Part shown: positions 6,572 to 12,025 of the stretch, piece by piece | Layout of the letters: every line of letters begins with the position of its first letter | Numbering within the stretch: position 1 is the stretch's first letter | Origin: a virus | Reading direction: 5' to 3' (one strand) | IMG/VR virus record: IMGVR_UViG_3300043570_001510 | Coordinates: 1 to 27,564 of that record | DNA: 27,564 bases | Position numbers and translations under genes: made by a program | Notes under the pieces: model-generated | Database searches by the model: none | Seen by the model: the letters and a program-made list of their open reading frames with translations, nothing else | Told to the model about the DNA's origin: nothing

Positions 6572-6579
6572 TGTTTATA
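6572..6579 (-). promoter_or_regulatory. TATAAACA element, possible -10 box
   Basis: Third minus-strand copy of TATAAACA in a left-arm intergenic region. It lies between the UUCG hairpin (6584-6607) and the SD hairpin of the 281-aa gene. Promoter role inferred. Confidence 0.35.
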
Positions 6580-6583
6580 ACCA

Positions 6584-6607
6584 ACGGGGTCCCCGAAGGG
6601 ACCCCGT
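6584..6607 (-). terminator. Strong UUCG hairpin after the AAA+ gene
   Basis: A perfect 10-bp G+C-rich stem (ACGGGGTCCC / GGGACCCCGT) closes a C(UUCG)G tetraloop when read on the minus strand. It begins 11 bp after the AAA+ stop codon. No long U-tract follows, so termination may be partial or factor-dependent. Confidence 0.65.
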
Positions 6608-6618
6608 AACCAGTGAAC

Positions 6619-7905
6619 CTAAGCGGCTACCGTCAAGGTTACACCTTGACGAATTTTCTCCACTTGGTCCTGCTTTGCACCTTTCAACACCGTGGCATTG
6701 TACACCTTGTTCATGTCCATGCCCTGAGCAAGTAGCCCTGCACCGTTAGCCGTGGCTCGTGGTGACACGATGACACGCAAACCGCTAGTGGCGACATTGA
6801 TTCGGCTACGCCGTACAGCCTCCAACCACACTTTAGCAGTTGCCGAAGGCAAACCGAACCCTGCAAGCATCGCATCCTCAACACTTTCATCAATGTCAAC
6901 ATTGAAGAAAGCGAAACGGTCCAAAGTTGCACCGTCAATTGGGTTACGACCCACATACTCGGCAGTCGCACCATTACCGTAGGTATTTCCTGCGGCAACT
7001 GCGATGAAGTCGGGATGCTTAGCAACCATCCCGTCAGGGAAAGCCATAAAGCCGTTGCTCAAAGCGGAGTTAAGAACTCCGAGAACATTCGGATTCGCAT
7101 TGTCAATCTCATCCAACAAGTAAACGCCACCGTTCTGAAAGAACTCACGGAGTTTCGTAGGGACATAATTGGAATTGGCATCCTTGAAGCCCTTTAGGGC
7201 ATATTCCGTTGTTGCGGCAGTCAAGTTTTCGGCATGGAAACCAAGGTTTAAAGCCTCGGCAACTTGTGACACCATCGTGGTCTTACCAGTACCAGCAGGA
7301 CCCACAAGGAATGTGTTGCAACGGGCAGATATTGACATCATAATGTCAGCGAAAGCCATATGTTGAACACCCTTTAGGGTGACTGCTGGACGGTCCTTGA
7401 CGATGATTTGTGTAACCTTCGGTTGCATCGCCTCAATTTTCGTGTTCAAACGGTCCATAGCAACTGAAGTTGCCAAAGCCATAGGGTCAATGACATCGGA
7501 AACGATGTCACGAACCTTGTCCTCGTCAATCCCAACAGGGATTGTTTGCATAATGTTTGCAACCATAGTTGCAATCACCGCATCCAACGATGAACCGCTA
7601 GGGACTACTGCTTTAGCAGGGACAGAAGTATCAACCCTTACAGGGTTCGTATTCTGAATCACTTGATTAACAACCGTAGGTTGAACCACCATGCCATTAG
7701 CCTCCATAGCAACATCTACGATGTTGCGAATCTCGGTCAATGTCTTGTGCATCGGCGTACCGCCCCAAGTGACCTGCAAATACGAGCCAACCTTGATTAA
7801 TTCAACCTTGGAAAGGTTGTTCAGGCTAGCCCAACTGCCACCTTGGAACTGAACCCGCTTAGTACTTGTATCTACCGATACAACATTTCGTGCTTGCATT
7901 GCCAT
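6619..7905 (-). CDS. MoxR/CobS-like AAA+ ATPase
   Basis: 428 residues. An N-terminal region of about 170 residues, without a domain I recognise, precedes an AAA+ module. Walker A is GPAGTGKT at 202-209, Walker B VYLLDEID at 261-268, sensor-1 AAGNT around Asn307, and candidate arginine fingers are Arg320 and Arg330 (LDRF). The GNTYGNGATAEYVGRNPIDGATLDRF stretch is typical of CobS/MoxR-type ATPases. These remodel partner proteins, usually together with a VWA-domain protein; the downstream 281-aa gene is the candidate. A true cobaltochelatase role would need CobN/CobT, not seen here. The leader carries alternative hairpins (7903-7934). Confidence 0.85.
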   Translation of the reverse strand: MAMQARNVVSVDTSTKRVQFQGGSWASLNNLSKVELIKVGSYLQVTWGGTPMHKTLTEIRNIVDVAMEANGMVVQPTVVNQVIQNTNPVRVDTSVPAKAVVPSGSSLDAVIATMVANIMQTIPVGIDEDKVRDIVSDVIDPMALATSVAMDRLNTKIEAMQPKVTQIIVKDRPAVTLKGVQHMAFADIMMSISARCNTFLVGPAGTGKTTMVSQVAEALNLGFHAENLTAATTEYALKGFKDANSNYVPTKLREFFQNGGVYLLDEIDNANPNVLGVLNSALSNGFMAFPDGMVAKHPDFIAVAAGNTYGNGATAEYVGRNPIDGATLDRFAFFNVDIDESVEDAMLAGFGLPSATAKVWLEAVRRSRINVATSGLRVIVSPRATANGAGLLAQGMDMNKVYNATVLKGAKQDQVEKIRQGVTLTVAA

Positions 7906-7934
7906 AATGTTATCCTCCCATTATGAAATAATGG
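7903..7934 (-). promoter_or_regulatory. Two mutually exclusive hairpins over the AAA+ ribosome binding site
   Basis: Hairpin A pairs CATAATG (7919-7925 read on minus) with CATTATG (7903-7909), which contains the start codon, and puts the SD GGAGGATAA in its loop. Hairpin B pairs CCATTAT with ATAATGG (7918-7934, loop of three) just upstream and uses the same bases. Folding B frees the start codon. This resembles a two-state translational switch, inferred from sequence only. Confidence 0.45.
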
Positions 7935-8070
7935 CTGTCCGTTCACGGACATCTAATGTCATAACCCCATTGGTTATGACCACCATAGCGGACCACGACA
8001 GAATCGCACTGCCCAACACTGTAAGTGTTGCTATTTGGTCCCGAACCCTTTCAGGGTTACGCCGACTCAA
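7921..8070 (-). CDS. Possible small membrane peptide, 49 aa (tentative)
   Basis: An open frame of 49 codons from TTG 8070 that overlaps the end of the 71-aa gene and stops 15 bp before the AAA+ start. The peptide has a basic start (SRRNPERVR), a hydrophobic stretch (IATLTVLGSAILSWSAMVVI) and a charged end. Against it: a TTG start, no clear SD, and three perfect hairpins (7936-7951, 7958-7980, 8044-8058) suggesting a structured leader instead. Listed as an alternative reading of an otherwise empty 150-bp gap. Confidence 0.3.
   Translation of the reverse strand: MSRRNPERVRDQIATLTVLGSAILSWSAMVVITNGVMTLDVRERTAIIS
7936..7980 (-). promoter_or_regulatory. Pair of perfect hairpins upstream of the AAA+ gene
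   Basis: TGTCCG / CGGACA (6 bp, loop TTCA in plus orientation, 7936-7951) and GTCATAACC / GGTTATGAC (9 bp, 7958-7980) stand side by side in the leader of the AAA+ gene. They may be terminators of the preceding gene, an operator, or part of a structured 5' leader. Confidence 0.4.
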
Positions 8071-8272
8071 CCACCACAAGGTCGGACTGGTCAAACTTTG
8101 TGCATAGTTCCATGCCGTAAGCATCCATGCTTGGCACGATAAACACGCCGATGTACTCAACTTCACGACCCTCATCGTTTAAACGATAGCAGGTTTTAAT
8201 ATGGCTAATAAAGCCATAACAATCGTGCATCGGTCCTTCGGAAACGACCTTAACTTTGTCATTCAATTTCAT
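8057..8272 (-). CDS. Hypothetical protein, 71 aa
   Basis: 71 residues from the ATG at 8272 (MKLNDKVKVV). The frame stays open further upstream, but the GGAGG plus hairpin leader, identical to that of the 281-aa gene, fixes the start. The sequence (KVKVVSEGPMHDCYGFISHIK...YIGVFIVPSMDAYGMELCTKFDQSDLVVV) looks like a small beta-barrel of the KOW/SH3 kind. That is impression, not homology. A 14-bp palindrome (8174-8187) lies inside. Function unknown. Confidence 0.65.
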   Translation of the reverse strand: MKLNDKVKVVSEGPMHDCYGFISHIKTCYRLNDEGREVEYIGVFIVPSMDAYGMELCTKFDQSDLVVVESA

Positions 8273-8294
8273 ATTCAACCTCCAGTTGAATCGT
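8270..8294 (-). repeat. 25-bp leader repeat, copy 2 (also 6541-6565)
   Basis: Identical to 6541-6565. It includes the start codon and SD hairpin (8273-8291: ATTCAAC / GTTGAAT, loop TGGAG on the transcript). Upstream is a TATAAT-like element (minus strand, about 8298-8303) and a 7-bp hairpin (8306-8323), the same order as at the other left-arm leaders. Confidence 0.85.
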
Positions 8295-8305
8295 AGGATT
8301 ATATT

Positions 8306-8323
8306 TATGTCCCTTAGGACATA
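8306..8323 (-). terminator. 7-bp hairpin at the 3' side of the noncoding region
   Basis: Perfect stem TATGTCC / GGACATA with a 4-nt loop. It sits between the candidate structured RNA and the 71-aa gene, directly before a TATAAT-like element. It could end the RNA or belong to the next promoter. Confidence 0.4.
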
Positions 8324-8324
8324 G

Positions 8325-9130
8325 CGGAAAGGCAAGGAATTGAACCTCGCTAATCCCCACGATGACTCTAGCATAATGCGTCCATCATCGCAAGGATTCT
8401 CACTGCCTGCAAGCCTCCCGTGATATTCGTGGGTTATTTTCGCCCCGAACAACATTTCATGTTGGCACAAGTAATTCCGACTGCCGTCAACTTCAAGCCT
8501 GCTACTTCGTAAGTCTGCCCCACCATCATAATCATCTACGATGGTTGCGTCTTAGCCCTTAACTTCACGACTATTTTCAGTGTCAACGACAATCCTACAG
8601 ATTGTCCATGCTACCAACTAATGTGAACATCGTAAACGATGTTCGTGTCGCTTTACGCCGTCCCTCATTTCATTGAGGGAGAATAGGTTGCCCTGCGACT
8701 CCAACAGCCATCCATTGCTCATGACAAACGCCATGAGGTGTCGCTGTGTGGCGTGCCGATTCGTATTGCTCAGCACTTCGTTCGGTTGTGGTGACCCTAC
8801 CGCTAGGATTCCATGCCCTAGTCGGTTACCGTTGCCGATTCCGATGCCAACACTATGACCCCACCAAATTCAAATTGCAAGTCATTCACCGCACGCCTTT
8901 TATTGCGCCTGTTTTCCTACGCATAATGCACGCCAAAATTCACACGCTAAACACACGGTGAACCGCAAGCCCATATACCCATCGGTAACCAAGCCTCGGT
9001 TCGGACCTCGGCTCACGCCCCCGTCACACACGCATTATGAGGCGATGGGGAATTTTTGGTGGCACTTTATGGGGCAATTCATAATGCGAAATCCATAATC
9101 AAACCTCATGTAGCCACATAGCACATGGCA
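8325..9130 (-). ncRNA. Candidate large structured noncoding RNA (about 0.8 kb)
   Basis: No convincing gene on either strand, yet the stretch is full of perfect inverted repeats. Examples: CGATGA/TCATCG (8360-8390), CAACAT/ATGTTG (8450-8464), GACAAT/ATTGTC (8588-8606), GAACATCGT/ACGATGTTC (8625-8644), TCCCTCA/TGAGGGA (8661-8680), CTCATG/CATGAG (8718-8737), a long-range 11-bp arm pair (8824-8834 with 8980-8990, one mismatch) and CGCATTATGA/TCATAATGCG (9031-9088). At the low-coordinate end the minus strand has GAGGTTCAATTCC, a tRNA T-arm mimic. Both flanking genes are on the minus strand, hence the strand guess. Size and phage setting recall GOLLD and ROOL RNAs; membership is not established. 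Confidence 0.45.
9031..9088. repeat. 10-bp perfect inverted repeat CGCATTATGA / TCATAATGCG
   Basis: Arms 9031-9040 and 9079-9088, 38 bases apart. The GCATTATG core recurs at 8371-8379 and 8920-8929. It would form a closing stem near the 5' end of the candidate RNA if transcribed from the minus strand. Confidence 0.7.
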
Positions 9131-9238
9131 CAGGGGAGCATGGGGGGGTACGCCCCTATGTGTATTTATTTATATAAGGAGGTAGAGCCGATTTGTGAAA
9201 TTTTTATACGGGGGTGGCACACAAAAAAATATAATGTG
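9131..9238 (-). promoter_or_regulatory. AT-rich segment with G/C hairpin, possible promoter of the noncoding RNA
   Basis: On the minus strand an AT-rich stretch with TATAAA-like words (near 9165-9180 and 9200-9206) precedes a GGGG / CCCC hairpin (about 9142-9160). It separates the 133-aa gene from the noncoding region and could hold its promoter; no clear -35 box is seen. On the plus strand there is a GGAGGT (9178-9183) but only an antisense frame behind it. Confidence 0.25.
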
Positions 9239-9640
9239 TTATTTTTTTCGGGCTGCTCGTCCTGCTGTCCGTGCTGTTTTGGTGTTTGGTACGAACTGTT
9301 TGCCTTTGGCTGTGCCTTCACGCTTCTTTTTTGTGGTGGCAGCGTATTCTGATGTTGATAGTCTGTTGATTGCGTCTTTTGGTAGGTATCTTTCGCCTGT
9401 GGCGTTGGGTCCTTGGGTGGATGGTTTACCTGATTTGGTTGTCCATTTTTCTTTTGTCCACTTACTCAGGTTGGATTGGGCTTTGGTTTTGGTTCCTGTG
9501 TAACCTCCGCCAGCCTTCTCGTAGCGTTGTGCTGCTAGTTGGGCTTTGCGTGCGGACCATTGTCCTGCGTTTCCACCTGCGGTTCCAGCCTTGACGGCTG
9601 CAACTATTCTTGCTCTTAGTTGTGGTTTGGTGTAACCCAT
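9239..9640 (-). CDS. Basic DUF5872-like protein
   Basis: 133 residues, very rich in Lys/Arg/Ala. Motifs in order: KPQLRARIVAAVKAGTAGGN, QWSARKAQLAAQRYEKAGGGY, LSKWTKEKWTTKSGKPS, GERYLPKDAINRLS, and GKQFVPNT near the end. The central WTKxKWTTKSGKPS...ERYLP pattern is one I recall from small viral proteins of unknown function (DUF5872). It starts immediately after the stop of the upstream gene (TAA then ATG). Function unknown; it is grouped with other small basic proteins that could be DNA-associated or packaged. Confidence 0.75.
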   Translation of the reverse strand: MGYTKPQLRARIVAAVKAGTAGGNAGQWSARKAQLAAQRYEKAGGGYTGTKTKAQSNLSKWTKEKWTTKSGKPSTQGPNATGERYLPKDAINRLSTSEYAATTKKKREGTAKGKQFVPNTKTARTAGRAARKK

Positions 9641-9964
9641 TTATGAGCCTTTGACCCATTTCTGGTTTTTTGGTTGGGCTGTTTTTGATTTGTCCCATTT
9701 CACTTTGTCTGCCCACCATGCTGGTGACATTGGTCCTTTAGCAATATTCTTGGCATGACGGTTTTTGAACGCTTCGTTTTGTCCTGCTGTTTGGTTGGTT
9801 TTTACACCTTGTTGCCCGAACCTTAGAGTTTTGATTTGTCCACCTGATTTTGCTACGACAATATGGGATTTTGTTGGGTGGTTTGGTGTGCGTTTTGGCT
9901 GGTTGTAGCCTGATACACCTGCTCTTGCTAGTCGTGGGTCCCGTGATGGTTTTGAGGTTGCCAT
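9641..9964 (-). CDS. Basic DUF6321-like phage protein
   Basis: 107 residues from ATG 9964, overlapping the upstream stop by one base (TAATG); the in-frame TTG at 9979 is less likely. It contains RDPRLARAGVSGYNQPKRTP, HPTKSHIVVAKSGGQIKTLR, FGQQGVKTNQ and RHAKNIAKGPMSPAWWADKV. The HPTKSHVV...IRFGQQGV...RHAKNIAKG...YWADKVKW pattern is a recurrent phage protein of unknown function, which I recall as DUF6321. It is strongly basic. Neighbours on both sides are also small basic proteins. Confidence 0.75.
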   Translation of the reverse strand: MATSKPSRDPRLARAGVSGYNQPKRTPNHPTKSHIVVAKSGGQIKTLRFGQQGVKTNQTAGQNEAFKNRHAKNIAKGPMSPAWWADKVKWDKSKTAQPKNQKWVKGS

Positions 9965-10149
9965 TATACACCAGTCCAATAATCGTAACCACGCTTGCGA
10001 TATATTGCCCTAGAACCAAAACTGTTATTAGCCTTTATTCTATCTTTGTCTTTTGGTTTCTGGGTATAAGGGTTCATTGGATTGTCATAATATTCTTTTG
10101 GTCGTGGTGGCAACTCAATCGCTGGCTTCTTCTTCTTCTTGCTAGCCAT
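9964..10149 (-). CDS. Small Lys/Pro-rich protein, 61 aa
   Basis: 61 residues from ATG 10149 (MASKKKKKPAIELPP), which shares one base with the upstream stop (TAATG); an ATG at 10188 would add 13 residues. It includes NPMNPYTQKPKDKDR and ends RKRGYDYWTGV. The MASKK start and the NPYxxK element recur in small basic proteins of the right arm (genes at 22744, 22980 and 18192). No known domain. Confidence 0.6.
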   Translation of the reverse strand: MASKKKKKPAIELPPRPKEYYDNPMNPYTQKPKDKDRIKANNSFGSRAIYRKRGYDYWTGV

Positions 10150-10442
10150 TATGGTCGCTTTACTCGCATCTTGTTTTGGTTTTGCCATAATTGCATCAAC
10201 ATGCTTTCGGCTACTGGCTGCCAGTCACCATCAGAGAACTTCTGTGATATATCACCTTCGGTAATAGTGTCCATCATAGCCTTGACGAACCTCTTAGGGT
10301 TCTTGTATTCACGGGCGATGCCTTGTTGACGAATCTTTTTGATGTCACCATCACGCAAATACCATCTTGCGCCCTGCTTTACTTCAGGGTCATTTGTTGG
10401 TGGGCTAGCGTCTTTTGGTTTCATAGTATTTGTCCATTTCAT
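10149..10442 (-). CDS. Hypothetical protein, 97 aa
   Basis: 97 residues with a Pro/Asp-rich start and a helical body (RWYLRDGDIKKIRQQGIAREYKNPKRFVKAMMDTI). ATG 10442 overlaps the preceding membrane-protein gene by 38 bp; ATG 10424 (MKPKDA) would overlap by 20 bp. No family recognised. It belongs to the minus-strand group of small genes read toward the noncoding region. Confidence 0.55.
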   Translation of the reverse strand: MKWTNTMKPKDASPPTNDPEVKQGARWYLRDGDIKKIRQQGIAREYKNPKRFVKAMMDTITEGDISQKFSDGDWQPVAESMLMQLWQNQNKMRVKRP

Positions 10443-10596
10443 AATCTATGTCGTAATCAAAACTTTCTAAAGTTTTGAAAAATGCTCTCAAAAACAATGC
10501 TATACCAAACAAAGTAGCAAACGCTGTTCCTACAATTACCAATAATGTTCCCATAAGCCCTTTTGTCCATGCTAAAACAAGAATATTGTAAACCAT
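10405..10596 (-). CDS. Small single-pass membrane protein
   Basis: 63 residues with one hydrophobic segment at about 15-40 (LMGTLLVIVGTAFATLFGIALFL) and an acidic, Tyr-rich tail ending KRR. The ATG at 10596 lies within the 3' arm of a perfect 11-bp hairpin and is 15 nt from GGAG; ATG 10554 (MGTLLVIV) is an alternative start with AAAGGG close upstream. First gene of the minus-strand group facing the late operon. Function unknown. Confidence 0.55.
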   Translation of the reverse strand: MVYNILVLAWTKGLMGTLLVIVGTAFATLFGIALFLRAFFKTLESFDYDIDYEMDKYYETKRR

Positions 10597-10612
10597 CTGT
10601 GAGATGGTTTAC
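10588..10612 (-). promoter_or_regulatory. Perfect 11-bp hairpin over the start codon of the membrane-protein gene
   Basis: Arms GTAAACCATCT (10588-10598) and AGATGGTTTAC (10602-10612) with a 3-nt loop. In the minus transcript the second arm begins with AGATGG, containing the AUG. The structure would hide the start codon, and GGAG lies just upstream of it. Confidence 0.55.
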
Positions 10613-10757
10613 TCCTTAACCGTACTATTATTGTACACTTCGCCAGTAGGCTCAGTGTACCTATTTATCCTACCCCCCTCCGTAGGTTCCCCCCATCCTT
10701 GTTCCCTGCGTTCCCTAGACAAGTTGAATACAAGTTAGGAACATTCCACCTAATGGC
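10613..10757. promoter_or_regulatory. Divergent intergenic region between minus group and late operon
   Basis: About 145 bp between oppositely directed genes, so promoters in both directions are expected. A TACAAT word (minus strand, near 10627-10632) could be a -10 box for the minus genes. A GTACAC...GTGTAC inverted repeat (about 10633-10660) could be an operator. Plus-strand boxes are not clear. It contains C-rich runs (CCCCCC) and an AGGAACA element at 10737. Confidence 0.35.
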
Positions 10758-11180
10758 ATGGACAACATCTTAGACCCACGGCAAGAAAAGTTTTTGAACT
10801 GGCTGATGGTCCCACCACCAAACCGTGTGCCATCCTCACAAGAAAAATATGCCATCCTAGAAGGCGTGGACGAAACCACTTTACGCCGTTGGAAAAAGAA
10901 ACCAGCGTTCAAAATGGAATGGGAAAAACGAGTATCCGAACTCCAACAATCCCCAGAACGAACCCAAAAACTATTGGATAATCTTTATGAGCGTGCCTTG
11001 GCTGGCGACAACAACTCAGCCAAACTGTATTTGCAAGCCACCAACCGCTTAGCCCCAACGCAAGTCCATGTAGAACACTCCAGCAAACCCTCAGAAATCT
11101 CTGATGCCGAACTAGACAGCCTCATAGCGTCAGTCGCTCAATCTGAGGTTGAGTCCCGTAAGGAACTAAAAACACAATAG
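10758..11180 (+). CDS. Probable terminase small subunit (HTH protein)
   Basis: 140 residues. A helix-turn-helix lies around 25-47 (SSQEKYAILEGVDETTLRRW), followed by a basic helix, an oligomerisation-like helical middle (LLDNLYERALAGDNNSAKLYLQ, about 72-93) and an acidic tail. The pattern DPRQEKFL...YAxxxGVxxxTLxRWKK...ALxGNxxAAKLYL is that of small terminase or gpA/phBC6A51-like DNA-recognition subunits. First gene of the plus-strand late region, as expected, although TerL lies 5 kb downstream. There is no strong SD at this ATG. Assigned by motif and position. Confidence 0.65.
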   Translation: MDNILDPRQEKFLNWLMVPPPNRVPSSQEKYAILEGVDETTLRRWKKKPAFKMEWEKRVSELQQSPERTQKLLDNLYERALAGDNNSAKLYLQATNRLAPTQVHVEHSSKPSEISDAELDSLIASVAQSEVESRKELKTQ

Positions 11181-11320
11181 TGGGTTCAACGATAGAATGT
11201 CCGACTTGTGGGTGTGAGTATCCTCCTGTTGCGACCAGATGGCGTTGCCCTGAGTGTGGCTTTAAGGATTCATGCTGTGAGGGTGAACCTAGGAAGATGA
11301 GAGATTATGACAACAACTAA
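11180..11320 (+). CDS. Small Cys-rich zinc-ribbon protein, 46 aa
   Basis: 46 residues from a GTG at 11180 that shares one base with the previous stop (TAGTG). CPTCGC at 7-12 and CPECGF at 23-28 form a classic zinc ribbon, followed by an extra CC at 32-33. The 3' end overlaps the next gene by 14 bp. The Cys pairs and overlap geometry make it credible despite its size. Function unknown. Confidence 0.65.
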   Translation: MGSTIECPTCGCEYPPVATRWRCPECGFKDSCCEGEPRKMRDYDNN

Positions 11321-11618
11321 TGATGCGATGTTTGAGGCTCTTTCAAAGTCGTATCCGTCAGCAGGGCAAACCCTTGGTGACTTGTTGTACGCTTTCTGGT
11401 CTGACAAAGGTTTGCAGTATCGGGGGACCCTTCAAACCCAGTTTTTTGTTTCGGAGGGTACAACTGGAACAACTCTAGGAGATTTAACAAACAACTATTT
11501 TGTTGATGTTTACGATTTTGTGACATTTGATGTCGGTGACGCTGACGAATGGTTGGAATTACGGGTTTTTGACCGTTACGATACGGTTGAACAAGAATTA
11601 TTTACTTTAATTTGGTAA
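11307..11618 (+). CDS. Hypothetical virion-region protein, 103 aa
   Basis: 103 residues, acidic and aromatic, without Cys. The N-terminal part (LSKSYPSAGQTLGDLLYAFW) looks helical and the rest beta-rich (FVDVYDFVTFDVGDADEWLELRVFDRYD). The ATG lies within the end of the zinc-ribbon gene, with AGGAAG about 10 nt upstream. No family recognised. It stands just before fibre-like genes, so a virion or tail accessory role is possible. Confidence 0.6.
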   Translation: MTTTNDAMFEALSKSYPSAGQTLGDLLYAFWSDKGLQYRGTLQTQFFVSEGTTGTTLGDLTNNYFVDVYDFVTFDVGDADEWLELRVFDRYDTVEQELFTLIW

Positions 11619-11639
11619 AGGAACAAAAGGAATACTATT

Positions 11640-12014
11640 ATGGCAACAACATTTAGCAAAATACCTCTAAGCGGCACAGGCAACGGTCTTGGACTTCTGA
11701 TTAACTCAGGTTCGTCTGGTGTGGCAGGTCCAACAATTCACACTGGCTCATCCAGCACATCAGTTATTGATGAAGTTTGGTTGTATGCAGTAAACTATGA
11801 TACCACTGACCGCAAACTCACCATTCAATATGGTGGTGTAACTGCTGGAACAAACGAAATTGAATACACAGTTAAGGCTGAAAACGGTTTGTACCTTATT
11901 GTTGCTGGTTTGTTGCTTTCGGGTAACGCTACACCTAAGTTGATTACGGCTTATGCCGCAACCAACACCAGTATCGTTGTTTATGGGTATGTTAACCGTA
12001 TAACAACAGTTTAA
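11640..12014 (+). CDS. Putative virion/tail-fibre-associated protein, 124 aa
   Basis: 124 residues rich in Gly, Ser, Thr and beta-forming residues (SVIDEVWLYAVNYDTTDRKLTIQYGG, IVAGLLLSGNATPKLITAYAATN). This composition is typical of a small beta-sandwich virion protein. SD-like AGGAA precedes the ATG. It resembles, in style only, the decoration-like protein at 22114. The neighbouring genes (Gly-rich fibre at 12026) favour a tail-fibre module. No homologue named. Confidence 0.55.
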   Translation: MATTFSKIPLSGTGNGLGLLINSGSSGVAGPTIHTGSSSTSVIDEVWLYAVNYDTTDRKLTIQYGGVTAGTNEIEYTVKAENGLYLIVAGLLLSGNATPKLITAYAATNTSIVVYGYVNRITTV

Positions 12015-12025
12015 GGTCATCGTAG

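Noticed and set aside
8325-8420. tRNA gene on the minus strand (T-arm GAGGTTCAATTCC with a CCTTTCC G acceptor-like end)
   Set aside because: The T-arm fits, but I could not close a 7-bp acceptor stem, a standard D-arm or a 5-bp anticodon stem with a 7-nt loop at any plausible length. It is kept only as a feature of the candidate structured RNA; tRNAscan-SE or ARAGORN would decide.
8057-8470. Longer form (137 codons) of the 71-aa gene
   Set aside because: The upstream part runs into the structured noncoding region, whereas the strong SD hairpin and the repeat shared with another gene fix the start at 8272.
8325-8720. tmRNA
   Set aside because: No 5' partner for the 3' acceptor-like end and no recognisable tag reading frame; the usual conserved 5' start is absent.
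9195-9503. Plus-strand frame of 102 codons with GGAGGT upstream
   Set aside because: It is antisense to the well-supported DUF5872-like gene, has a GTG start at long spacing and a low-complexity hydrophobic composition typical of the complement of a Lys-rich gene.
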